Origin: an uncultured Anaerolineales bacterium
Lineage (GTDB): Bacteria > Chloroflexota > Anaerolineae > Anaerolineales > UBA4823
Direction of reading: 5' to 3'
DNA: 37,264 nucleotides
Assembly: GCA_937928795.1 (NCBI GenBank)
Contig: CALFWB010000122.1
Coordinates: 1 to 37,264, forward strand
Made by a program: the position numbers and the translations under genes
Shown: positions 17,487 through 25,409 of the stretch, piece after piece
Layout: each line of letters begins with the position of its first letter
Numbering within the stretch: position 1 is the first letter of the stretch
The notes under the pieces: model-generated
Database searches by the model: none
Told to the model about the DNA's origin: nothing
What the model saw: the letters and a program-made list of their open reading frames with translations, nothing else

Positions 17487-18242
17487 ATGACCGATCGGAA
17501 AAAAGTTGTCGTAACTGGTGCCTCTTCGGGGATTGGATTAGCAACTGCCCAACGTTTTGCCAAAGAGGGCTGGGATGTTTGCGTCACTGCCCGCCGTGAG
17601 CAGACCTTGCGCGAGTTGGTTGCCACATTCCCGCCGGGCGAGCACTTGGTCGTGCCGGGCGATTACAGCGACCCAGCTACCGCTGAGACGATTGGCAAAG
17701 CTATCGGCGAGAAATGGGGTAAGTTGGATGCATTGTGCAACGTTGCCGGGGTGTATTTCCCTGCTAAAGCCATTGAATCCCCCCTTGAAGAGTGGCGCAA
17801 AGCCTTTGATATTATGATTAACGGCGCCGTCTATATGACCCGCATGGCGGTGCCGTGGATGAAAGATGGTGGTCGCATCATCCACTGCACTTCGATTCAC
17901 GGCGAGCGAGCAGAAGTCGGTTCCAGTTCGTATGCGATGGCAAAAGCGGCCATCAACCAGTACTGCCGCGGCTTAGCTTTAGAACTGGCAGATAAGAACA
18001 TTCTGGTCAACGCCATTGCGCCGGGGTTTGTGCGCACGGCGATGAGCGTAGTGGATGGCGTCAACGAGTTAGACTCGGAGTGGTTCAAGAAAAATTACGT
18101 CGAAGGTCATCACCTACCCTTGCGGCGAGCGGGCATGCCCGAGGAACTAGCTGGCGTATTTTTCTTCCTTGCCGGACCCGATGCTTCGTACATCACCGGG
18201 CAGGTGATCACAGTTGACGGCGGTTTGACGATTACGTTCTAG
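17487..18242 (+). CDS. Short-chain dehydrogenase/reductase (SDR)
   Basis: This 251-aa classical SDR uses NAD(P)H to interconvert an alcohol and a carbonyl. It shows the cofactor motif TGASSGIG at 10-17, NVAG at 85-88, the catalytic S136, Y149 and K153 (YAMAK), the IAPGFVRT stretch, and the usual C-terminal ITGQVITVDGG. The ATG at 17487 has GGAGG five bases upstream; a TTG four codons earlier lies in that ribosome site. It is followed after nine bases by the mutarotase-like gene, so the two are probably cotranscribed. The context suggests sugar or polyol oxidation, but the substrate cannot be read from the sequence. Confidence 0.93.
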   Translation: MTDRKKVVVTGASSGIGLATAQRFAKEGWDVCVTARREQTLRELVATFPPGEHLVVPGDYSDPATAETIGKAIGEKWGKLDALCNVAGVYFPAKAIESPLEEWRKAFDIMINGAVYMTRMAVPWMKDGGRIIHCTSIHGERAEVGSSSYAMAKAAINQYCRGLALELADKNILVNAIAPGFVRTAMSVVDGVNELDSEWFKKNYVEGHHLPLRRAGMPEELAGVFFFLAGPDASYITGQVITVDGGLTITF

Positions 18243-18251
18243 CGCTCGAAG

Positions 18252-19226
18252 ATGTTTGAAATTACCACTCGAAACGGTCACCGTGCTCTAAAGCTAGAGA
18301 ACCGCTGCCTGCAGATCGTGGTCTTGCCGCAGAAAGGGGCGGACATCTACGAACTCAGCTATCTGCCTAGCGCCGTCCAGTTCTTGATGCACACCCCTTG
18401 GGGGCTAAAGCCCCCTTCGCCTCAACCGCCAACAGATTTTTTAGAGAATTACGAAGGCGGTTGGCAGGTGCTATTCCCGAACATTAACGATCCCTGCGAG
18501 TATCGTGGAAAGCGGATTCCCTTCCATGGCGAAGCGGCCTTACTGTCCTGGCAGGATGAGGTGCTGATTGCCAACGAGGATGAGATGCGCGTGCGTCTCT
18601 GGGTGGATTGTCAGTTGTTCCCCTTTCGCCTTGAACGTGAAATTCTCCTGAAGGACGGAGAAAGCCGCTTCGCCGTCACTGAACGGGTAACCAATCTGGA
18701 TCAACAGGCATGGGATTTCGTTTGGTGCCAGCACCTGGTCTTGGGTGGAAATTTCATCGAAGATGGCTGCCGTATCGATCTGCCGGCTAGACGGATCACC
18801 ACCCCTCCCGTCCTTTATGAACCCGAGACAGCACGTCTTGCCGAAGGTCAAGATGCCCGATGGCCCTTTGCCATCGGACGAGATGGCTCAGCGATTGATT
18901 TGCGCCACATTCCCGGTCCCCAAGCCCATAGTCACGATGATGCCATGTTGTGGGAGTTGAGCCGCGGCGAATATTGCGTGCACAATCCGCGTTTGCGATT
19001 GTCTTTTGGCGTGGAATGGGATCGGGAAATTTTTCCGTATGTGATGTTCTGGATGCCCTACGGCGGCGCCGAACTTCCTCCACTAACAGGCGTCTATGGT
19101 GTCGGGTTAGAGCCGACCAGTGCTCCATATCCGCTGGCTCAGGCGGTTGAGGCGGGCTTAGCCCGTTCACTGGAGGGAGGGCAAAGCCTGCAAACCCAAT
19201 TTATTGTTCACGTGGAAGCGGAATAA
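18252..19226 (+). CDS. Aldose 1-epimerase (galactose mutarotase)-like protein
   Basis: This 324-aa soluble protein has the layout of the mutarotase superfamily. H92 (FHGEA), H161 (WCQHLVLGG) and E287 (GLEPTSAPYP) sit where the catalytic histidines and glutamate of that superfamily are expected, and the early segment VVLPQKGADIYEL also fits. Members interconvert alpha and beta anomers of sugars, though several subfamilies are uncharacterised, so the specificity is open. It starts nine bases after the SDR gene and its end overlaps the convergent MttB gene by 19 bases. It supports a carbohydrate component in the substrate of this cluster. Confidence 0.8.
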   Translation: MFEITTRNGHRALKLENRCLQIVVLPQKGADIYELSYLPSAVQFLMHTPWGLKPPSPQPPTDFLENYEGGWQVLFPNINDPCEYRGKRIPFHGEAALLSWQDEVLIANEDEMRVRLWVDCQLFPFRLEREILLKDGESRFAVTERVTNLDQQAWDFVWCQHLVLGGNFIEDGCRIDLPARRITTPPVLYEPETARLAEGQDARWPFAIGRDGSAIDLRHIPGPQAHSHDDAMLWELSRGEYCVHNPRLRLSFGVEWDREIFPYVMFWMPYGGAELPPLTGVYGVGLEPTSAPYPLAQAVEAGLARSLEGGQSLQTQFIVHVEAE

Positions 19227-20671
19227 TTTTGCACTGCGGCTTTTTGAAATGCCTGCGCCATGCGTTGCAATTCCTGGGCTTGCTTCTCTTCGAGAGGGAG
19301 GGGTTGATGGGAAGCGAGGAGTTGGCGGGCAAGTTGGTTGGCGCGCCGGCGCATGTCCGCTCCGCCTAGTTGACGTTGGAATTGCGTCCATTCCAAGCGG
19401 CTGGTTAAGCGAGGCTGCCATTGATGCTCTTTGAAGCGGCGCAGGGTATAGGGATGGGTTAGGAATTGTCCGCCAGGCCCAGCTTGCCGAAGCTGCTCAA
19501 AGGCTAACGTCTCTTCGTTAACCTCAAAACCCTCTGCTAGGCGGTAGGCTGCAGCGAGAATTTCATGGTCAATGACGGCTTGTTCATAGCTAGAGGTGAG
19601 CAACTGATTCATCATCCCGAAAGCCAGATGGATGAAATTCATGCCCGCCAAAGCATAGGGAATATCTTGCAAGGCGCGCTCATAGGCAGCTTGGGCATCG
19701 GGCAAGCACGCATCCAAACCCGAGCTGCCCTCGAAGGGCAAACCGTAATAGCGCGCCATTTGCACGCTGGCGACATGCAGAAGCGAGGCTTCCGGCGAGG
19801 CGCCGACATAAGTTCCCGTGCGCATGTTTAGACCGCCAGAGGCAACTCCGATGATACAAGGATGTCCGGGGCGCAGAAGTTGCACAAAAGCCAATGCGGC
19901 TAGGATGTTAGCGGTGTGTTCAACTAAGGCGCCAGCCACGGTGATCGGGGCAGTGGCACCCATCATGTTCGTGGCTTCTAGCCAGAGCGGAATGCCGTAT
20001 TCGGCGCAAGCTATCATCTCTTGCAGGCGTTCGGCGGGGTGAATAAGCGGCGAGGTGAGACAGGTGACCATACTGAAAATGGGCGCTTGGCGCACAGCTT
20101 CGATGCTTCCCTGGATAACGCTTGCCATTTGTACCTGATCATGCACACTTTGTTCACCTTCGCCTTGCGAGTAGTAATGTTTGCTGCTGTTTTCGAGGAT
20201 GGTACCCAACAAGATGCGATCAAAACCTGCCTGAGGGATGTCTTGCGGGATAACCATGGCGTGCATGATGTCGGCAAGTTCGAGCGCGTCGATCAGCCGG
20301 GTAAAATCACGCAGGTCTTGCAAGGTTGCCGGGCGGTGATTGCCGTCTAAATCCAAGACATTCAGCGCCGAGGAGCCGGCTATCGTGTAAACATCTTCTA
20401 GGGTGACAGCAATGGTCTGTTGAGGGTTGCGAGCGTGAAGGTGAAATTGGGATGGGGCAGATTTTCTGGCTCGCTCAAGCACGTCCTGAGGGATAAAAAC
20501 CAAGCGCTGCTTGAAATCCACTTTGCAGCCGTTGTCGGCAAAGATTTCTAAGGCGGGTATCCAGTCAACCCGCACACCCACTTCGGCTAAGACGCGCAGC
20601 ACCGTCTGGTGAACAAGTTGCACTTGGTCAGGGGTAAGAAACTCTAGAGGATGTGGAAGATTGGGTTTCAA
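19208..20671 (-). CDS. MttB-family (trimethylamine methyltransferase-like) protein, paralog 1
   Basis: This 487-aa protein belongs to the MttB superfamily, whose members move a methyl group from a methylated or quaternary amine to a corrinoid protein. Family-like stretches include PITVAGALVEHTANILAAL in the middle and GPGGQFLTHPYTLRRFKEHQWQPRL near the end. There is no in-frame amber codon and the stop is TGA, so it is of the non-pyrrolysine type; known members of that type act on glycine betaine, proline betaine or carnitine. The start is TTG at 20671 with only a weak ribosome site, which a palindrome overlaps. No corrinoid protein gene is adjacent. The exact substrate is unknown. Confidence 0.88.
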   Translation of the reverse strand: MKPNLPHPLEFLTPDQVQLVHQTVLRVLAEVGVRVDWIPALEIFADNGCKVDFKQRLVFIPQDVLERARKSAPSQFHLHARNPQQTIAVTLEDVYTIAGSSALNVLDLDGNHRPATLQDLRDFTRLIDALELADIMHAMVIPQDIPQAGFDRILLGTILENSSKHYYSQGEGEQSVHDQVQMASVIQGSIEAVRQAPIFSMVTCLTSPLIHPAERLQEMIACAEYGIPLWLEATNMMGATAPITVAGALVEHTANILAALAFVQLLRPGHPCIIGVASGGLNMRTGTYVGASPEASLLHVASVQMARYYGLPFEGSSGLDACLPDAQAAYERALQDIPYALAGMNFIHLAFGMMNQLLTSSYEQAVIDHEILAAAYRLAEGFEVNEETLAFEQLRQAGPGGQFLTHPYTLRRFKEHQWQPRLTSRLEWTQFQRQLGGADMRRRANQLARQLLASHQPLPLEEKQAQELQRMAQAFQKAAVQNYSAST

Positions 20672-20675
20672 GTTT

Positions 20676-20698
20676 ATCTCTTGTAAGAGATTCTAACA
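20676..20698 (-). promoter_or_regulatory. Extended -10 and overlapping palindrome before the minus-strand MttB gene
   Basis: Read on the minus strand, TGTTAGAAT (20690-20698) is an extended -10 without a clear -35. The perfect palindrome ATCTCTTGTAAGAGAT (20676-20691) overlaps the expected transcription start and lies four bases before the TTG start codon. It could be an operator for a regulator other than the LacI protein, or a short 5' hairpin that hides the ribosome site. Confidence 0.4.
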
Positions 20699-20747
20699 TA
20701 TTCTGGGTTCGGACTAGGAATTTACAATTGTCCATTTGTACTTAACC

Positions 20748-20825
20748 GTGTCCACGCAAAAGTTGTAGGACAACTCAATGAGTTGTCCTACAAAGCAATG
20801 TTGCCAACAATTTTTGAGTGCACAC
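20748..20825 (+). mobile_element. 78-bp palindromic MITE-like element, copy 3
   Basis: This third copy has one private change from the consensus, T at 20811. Direct repeats ACTTAACC flank it at 20740-20747 and 20827-20834, with one extra G at 20826; read as nine bases, the duplication has one mismatch. Orientation is the same as in copies 1 and 2. The duplication ends seven bases before the -35 of the ABC operon promoter. Confidence 0.88.
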
Positions 20826-20841
20826 GACTTAACCACTTTGC

Positions 20842-20870
20842 TTGACAAACCTCCTTTTTCATGCTAAGAT
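20842..20870 (+). promoter_or_regulatory. Promoter of the ABC transporter operon
   Basis: TTGACA (20842-20847), a 17-base spacer and TAAGAT (20865-20870) preceded by TGC. The layout matches the M24 promoter at 16103-16131 base for base in spacing. It should drive the binding protein, both permeases, the UroD-like gene, lacI-type gene and second MttB gene. Confidence 0.8.
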
Positions 20871-20876
20871 TAGTGT

Positions 20877-20888
20877 GTAAACGTTTAC
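20877..20888 (+). promoter_or_regulatory. LacI-type operator of the ABC operon
   Basis: GTAAACGTTTAC is a perfect 12-base palindrome with the central CG typical of LacI/GalR-family operators. It lies six bases downstream of the -10, covering the transcription start. As the LacI gene is in this operon, this site implies autoregulation and substrate induction. Confidence 0.8.
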
Positions 20889-20954
20889 CGTTCAAGGTAA
20901 ATGTCGGATGAGCCTACCCGTTTCCCATTCTGTTACCCTAGAGAGGAGAGAGTC

Positions 20955-22325
20955 ATGAATAAAACGCGCCTTATCTTGGTCTTGCTGACTTTGGTCAGCC
21001 TGTTAGTTGCTTGCGCGCAGCCTTCTACGTCTGTTCCAGAGCAACCGCAGCAAGCGGCTCAAACCGAAGCACCTGCTCAACCCCCTGCAGCCGAACCGGT
21101 GAAGTTGGTCATCTGGTGGTGGGGAGAGCAAGAAGCGCCCGGCGCCCAACAATGGTTGGATGAAACCATCGCTGAATACCAAAAAATGCATCCCAACGTC
21201 ACCATTGAAGCCGTGCTGCAATCCACCGATTCGCTGATTCCAGCCTTTCAATCGGCTGCAGCCGCACAGCAGGGGCCCGACATCCAATACTTTTGGGGCG
21301 GTGTGTGGACTTTGGAATTCGCCTGGGGCGGGGCATTGGTTCCCTTGGATGACCTAATTCCGGCGGAGGAGCGCGCTCACTATATCAACAATTTTGAGCG
21401 CACCTATGATGGCAAACTGTGGGGAATGGGTTGGTATCTCTCAGGCAACCCCATGGTCTATAACCCCAGGTTGTTCGAAAAAGCCGGGATTGACCTTAAC
21501 GACCTGCCGGACACCTGGGACGAGCTCATCGCAGCCTGTGACAAATTGAATGCCATTGGCGTTACCCCCATTTCGGGTGGACTCAAAGATGGCTGGTTCG
21601 GCGGCTGGCTTTTCTCGATCCTTGCCCGCCAAAACTTGGATAGCGAGAAAGATTTCATGAAGGCCTCCATTGGAGAAGCAAAATTTACCGACCCAGCTTA
21701 TGCCGAATGGTGGGAGCGCCTCCATCAGCTCAAGGAAGCCAAATGCTGGAACGCCGATATTAACTCGGTTGACTACCAACAGGGTCAAGATCAGTTTGTG
21801 CAAGGCAAATCGGCGATGATCTTCGGCAACGATACTTTCCTCAAGGGCTGGGCGGAGATCATCGGTTGGGATAACATGGGTGTGATGCGGGTGCCCAAAT
21901 ACGGTTCCGGAAAATTGGCAGATACTTATGTGGTCACTGCGCAAGGCTTGGGGATCACCTCTTGGTCAAAACACAAGCAAGAAGCGGCTGATTTTCTGAT
22001 GTTTACGCATACACCCGACCGCTTGAATGCCTGGTTCAAGTACACCGGTGTGTTGCCCGCAGATGACCGCTTTGATACGGCTCAAATCGATCAGCCGATC
22101 CTCAAGCAGATCTTTGATTGGGTTGTCCAATCAGCCGGCCCGAACTTGGAGAACTTCATCCCCAGCATGTTGGATGAGCAGGCGAACTTTACAGGCACGC
22201 AACTGCTCTTCTCCGGCGATAAAACCCCGGCCGAGTTAGCTCAACTGACCGAGGAAGTCATCCAAAAATGGCGTGAACAGAATCCAGATCAGTTGCAAAA
22301 CTTTGTCAATTGGTACACAAAATAG
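20955..22325 (+). CDS. Extracellular solute-binding lipoprotein of a CUT1-type ABC importer
   Basis: This 456-aa protein is the receptor of the importer. It has a lipoprotein signal: two positive residues, a hydrophobic stretch, then lipobox LVAC with C20 as the lipid-modified residue, followed by a flexible Pro/Gln/Ala-rich linker to about residue 55. The mature part is a family-1 (sugar-type) binding protein, seen in GPDIQYFWGGVWTLEF, WGMGWYLSGNPMVYNPRLFEKAGI and DTWDELIAACDKLNAIGVTPI. The ATG has GAGAGGAGAG just upstream; an upstream in-frame start at 20901 lies in the leader and is rejected. Family 1 usually binds oligosaccharides, polyols or glycosides, so the ligand cannot be named. Confidence 0.93.
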   Translation: MNKTRLILVLLTLVSLLVACAQPSTSVPEQPQQAAQTEAPAQPPAAEPVKLVIWWWGEQEAPGAQQWLDETIAEYQKMHPNVTIEAVLQSTDSLIPAFQSAAAAQQGPDIQYFWGGVWTLEFAWGGALVPLDDLIPAEERAHYINNFERTYDGKLWGMGWYLSGNPMVYNPRLFEKAGIDLNDLPDTWDELIAACDKLNAIGVTPISGGLKDGWFGGWLFSILARQNLDSEKDFMKASIGEAKFTDPAYAEWWERLHQLKEAKCWNADINSVDYQQGQDQFVQGKSAMIFGNDTFLKGWAEIIGWDNMGVMRVPKYGSGKLADTYVVTAQGLGITSWSKHKQEAADFLMFTHTPDRLNAWFKYTGVLPADDRFDTAQIDQPILKQIFDWVVQSAGPNLENFIPSMLDEQANFTGTQLLFSGDKTPAELAQLTEEVIQKWREQNPDQLQNFVNWYTK

Positions 22326-22355
22326 CGGTTTGCGCTTTTGTGTAAAACCCGGCTT

Positions 22356-22382
22356 GGGCGCAGGGGTAATCGCCCTGCGCCC
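22356..22382 (+). other. Intra-operon stem-loop between binding protein and permeases
   Basis: GGGCGCAGGG (22356-22365) and CCCTGCGCCC (22373-22382) form a perfect 10-bp stem with a 7-base loop. No T-tract follows, so it is unlikely to be a full terminator. In many ABC operons such a hairpin protects the upstream mRNA and keeps binding-protein levels above permease levels; that role is inferred here. Confidence 0.7.
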
Positions 22383-22408
22383 CTCTATCCCCTTAGCGGA
22401 GTTGCCGA

Positions 22409-23311
22409 ATGTCTCTCAGTACCAGCCGTCGCTATAAACTTCTCCGCCAAATTGAACCCTATCTGTTCCTGGCTCCAGCCCTGATCGTCATTGGACTGAT
22501 CTTTGCCTTTCCCGTTGTGCGCTTAGTAATGCTGAGCTTCCAACGGCCCTTTCAGGGCGAAATGATGTTTGTAGGGTTGACCAATTATCAGGCGATCTTT
22601 AAGGACGCCGTCTTCTTGCAAGCTGTGCGCAATAACCTGACTTTGTTGATCAGTGTCCCGATCATGGTTTCCATTGCCTTGATCTTGGCGATCTTTCTCT
22701 TTGATCGCATTCGCGGCTGGCAGTTTTACCGCACCACGCTCTTTCTCCCTTACCTCTTGCCGATTACGGTGGTGGGGCTGATTTTTTCTTACATCTTCCA
22801 ATTAAGCGGGGTGTTGAACGATTTTCTCAAAGTGGTCGGTTTGGAGCGATTTATCTTAGATTGGCTGGGCAGCACCAAGTTGGCTTTGCCAACCTTGATG
22901 TTTGTCATCGTTTGGAAAGAGGTGGGTTTTGGCATTGTGCTGTTCTTGGCGCGCTTGATGTCGGTCGAAGAGGAGTTGTTTGACGCCGCCAAGATCGATG
23001 GGGCGAACTGGTGGCGGTTGCAATGGCACATCACCATCCCCCAACTGGCGACCACCATTGAATTCTTCACCGTTGTCTCAATTATCACGATTTTGTCCTG
23101 GGTCTTTGGGTATGTGTACGTGATGACGGGAGGAGGGCCGGGCAACGCCACCATGGTCACAGAATTGTTTATTTATTTGACCGGCTTTCGCTATAACCAG
23201 ATGAACATCGCCTCGGCTGTCTCGGTCATTCTGTTGTTGGTTACCGGCATCTTTATCTTCCTCGAGTTACGCCTGCGCGAGCGTTCTACGACCTTGGAGG
23301 AAGTCTCATGA
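22409..23311 (+). CDS. ABC importer permease, MalF/UgpA type
   Basis: This 300-aa inner-membrane permease has six predicted helices, starting after a short charged N-terminus. The cytoplasmic EAA loop that docks the ATPase is clear at about 189-211 (EELFDAAKIDGANWWRLQWHITIP). The ATG has GGAG seven bases upstream. It ends in a four-base overlap with the second permease (ATGA). There is no ATP-binding subunit in this operon, so a shared MsmX/UgpC-like ATPase encoded elsewhere is probable. Confidence 0.94.
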   Translation: MSLSTSRRYKLLRQIEPYLFLAPALIVIGLIFAFPVVRLVMLSFQRPFQGEMMFVGLTNYQAIFKDAVFLQAVRNNLTLLISVPIMVSIALILAIFLFDRIRGWQFYRTTLFLPYLLPITVVGLIFSYIFQLSGVLNDFLKVVGLERFILDWLGSTKLALPTLMFVIVWKEVGFGIVLFLARLMSVEEELFDAAKIDGANWWRLQWHITIPQLATTIEFFTVVSIITILSWVFGYVYVMTGGGPGNATMVTELFIYLTGFRYNQMNIASAVSVILLLVTGIFIFLELRLRERSTTLEEVS

Positions 23312-24147
23312 AGACCTCTGATCGCATTTTAGGCTTTGTGGGTAGCGCGATCCGTCAAGCGTTGGTCATCGGTGCAACGTTGTTATCGCTTTTCCCGGTT
23401 TATTTTATGATTGTCTCAGCTTTCAAGACTCGCTTTGAGTATATCGAGGATAAATGGGGGTTGCCTCAGTCGCTTTATCTGGCGAATTTCAACACGGCCT
23501 TAGCCGGCGAAAAATTCTTTATCCGCTTTGCCAATAGCTCGATTCTGACTGTTGGATCGGTGTTTGTCTCCTTGATTATTGCCTGTTTGGCGGCTTATGC
23601 CTTTGCCAGGATGGAATTTTACGGTAAACGCACGCTGTTTAACATCATCTTATCCCTCATGGTTGTCCCCCCGGTGGTGATGATCGTCCCCTTGTTCGTT
23701 GCCATGGTGCGCTGGAAGTTAGTCAACACCTACCACGGCACGATCTTAATCTACACGGGCTTGCTTTTGCCCTTCTCGATCTACCTAATGACCAATTTCT
23801 TCCGTACTATCCCGCGCGAGATTATCGAGGCAGCGCGCATCGATGGCTGTTCCAGCCTACGCGTTTTCTGGAATATTATGATGCCCCTCTCGGCGCCGGC
23901 TTTGATCACCTTAATTGTGGTCAACGCTTTGTGGGTCTGGAATGAATTGCTGATCGCCCTGGTCTTCATGCAAAAAGATGAGTTGAAGACGCTCATGGTG
24001 GGCATTGCAGCTTTGCGTTCGCGCAACTACGTCGATATTCCAGCCACAATGGCAGGATTGCTAATCGCAACCATACCGATTGTTGTTGTCTATCTTTTTG
24101 GTCAACGCTATTTCATTCGCGGTTTGACCGGCGGAGCGGTCAAGTGA
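23308..24147 (+). CDS. ABC importer permease, MalG/UgpE type
   Basis: This 279-aa inner-membrane permease has six helices and pairs with the preceding protein. The EAA loop lies at about 174-193 (EAARIDGCSSLRVFWNIMMP), followed by the conserved proline. A cysteine replaces the usual alanine after DG, a minor variation. It overlaps both neighbours by four bases, which indicates coupled translation. Confidence 0.94.
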   Translation: MKTSDRILGFVGSAIRQALVIGATLLSLFPVYFMIVSAFKTRFEYIEDKWGLPQSLYLANFNTALAGEKFFIRFANSSILTVGSVFVSLIIACLAAYAFARMEFYGKRTLFNIILSLMVVPPVVMIVPLFVAMVRWKLVNTYHGTILIYTGLLLPFSIYLMTNFFRTIPREIIEAARIDGCSSLRVFWNIMMPLSAPALITLIVVNALWVWNELLIALVFMQKDELKTLMVGIAALRSRNYVDIPATMAGLLIATIPIVVVYLFGQRYFIRGLTGGAVK

Positions 24148-25409
24148 ATCAATCCGAATACAGCCAACGTGAACTGGCATGGATGGTCTTGCAAGGGCAG
24201 ATGCCACCGCGCTTGCCTTTCATTACTCGCCTAGAGGCATGGCACCGCAGCCATCAGCGTACGCAAACCCTACCCCCGCACATGGCGGATTGGGACTTAG
24301 ACCGCCTTCATCAGGAAGTCGGAGTCGGCAGACTGAAATTTGTCAATGCCTATGCCTTTCGCCTGCGCGGCGTGGAAGTGCGCGCTCGCTTTGAAGGGAA
24401 AGAGTTTTATCACGAGTACGAACCGGTTATCGAGAACTTTCCCAGTTTTTGGGACATCGTTTCGACTACCCAGGCCGGCGTTACCGAGACCGATCTGATC
24501 ACCCCTCAAGGCAGCTTGCATCTGAGGCATGGATTGCTTGAGGAGCATGTCCTCAGCGGCCTAGACCCATACCTCCAAAAACATCTGATCTCCCAAGCCG
24601 AGGACTATGCCATTGCCGAATTCATCCTTGAGCGCATGGAATTTGTGCCCTTGTTCGATGTCGTGCAAAGCTGGCAGGAACAAATTGGCGGCAATGGTTT
24701 GGTAGTGCCGCTTTTACAGCGCATTCCTTTTCAGCAACTGTTATTGGAATATCTGGGGGAGGTCAATCTCTTCAAAAGCTTGCATTATGAACGTCAGCGA
24801 GTCGAACGTCTACTGCACTTATTAGACGAGCAATTACTGGATGTTCTGCCTCGCTTGAGCCCATTAGGGGCTGGCGATCCAGCAGGAACAGCCTATGTCG
24901 AATTCCCCGATAATCTGCATGGCATGATGACCAGCCCGCCGCTCTTTCGTAAGTACTGTCTAGAGGCTTATCAGAAATATACCGAAATTCTACACCGTCA
25001 GGGAAAGAAAGTCGGCAGCCATACTGACGGGGATATGCGTACCTTACTATCGCTTCTTCCAGAGAGCGGATTGGATGTCTGTGAGTCCTTTTCGCAACAA
25101 CCGTTGACCAGTTGTCCGTTTGAAGAGGCTTGGCAGGCATTCCAAAAAGGACCCTTGATCTGGGGTGCCATCCCTTCGACTTGGTTGGAAGAGCAAACGC
25201 CTCAAGAAGAGTTTGAGCATAACATTGAGAGTCTTTTGAAGATCATTGACCGACCGATTTTGCTCGGTGTTGTCGATCTGTTCATGCGTCATAACTCGAT
25301 TGAACGCGTCGCCTGGATTGCTCGGAAATTGAAAGAAATGCCGCCTTCGTTATCGGACGGCAAAGCCTTCACTGAGGCGACTCCTTTAGAGGAGAGGAAG
25401 GGAAATTGA
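24144..25409 (+). CDS. Uroporphyrinogen decarboxylase-superfamily (methyltransferase-like) protein
   Basis: This 421-aa protein falls in the UroD superfamily, which besides heme-pathway decarboxylases includes MtaA/MtbA-type enzymes that move methyl groups between corrinoid proteins and thiols. The zinc region of the MtaA class reads H-x-C; here it is H293-T-D295-G, with a cysteine (C313) further on, so the metal site would be altered. It is much longer than HemE and sits inside a transporter operon, so a heme role is unlikely. The start is GTG, overlapping the permease stop (GTGA). A role in demethylation with the MttB proteins is inferred from context only. Confidence 0.78.
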   Translation: MNQSEYSQRELAWMVLQGQMPPRLPFITRLEAWHRSHQRTQTLPPHMADWDLDRLHQEVGVGRLKFVNAYAFRLRGVEVRARFEGKEFYHEYEPVIENFPSFWDIVSTTQAGVTETDLITPQGSLHLRHGLLEEHVLSGLDPYLQKHLISQAEDYAIAEFILERMEFVPLFDVVQSWQEQIGGNGLVVPLLQRIPFQQLLLEYLGEVNLFKSLHYERQRVERLLHLLDEQLLDVLPRLSPLGAGDPAGTAYVEFPDNLHGMMTSPPLFRKYCLEAYQKYTEILHRQGKKVGSHTDGDMRTLLSLLPESGLDVCESFSQQPLTSCPFEEAWQAFQKGPLIWGAIPSTWLEEQTPQEEFEHNIESLLKIIDRPILLGVVDLFMRHNSIERVAWIARKLKEMPPSLSDGKAFTEATPLEERKGN

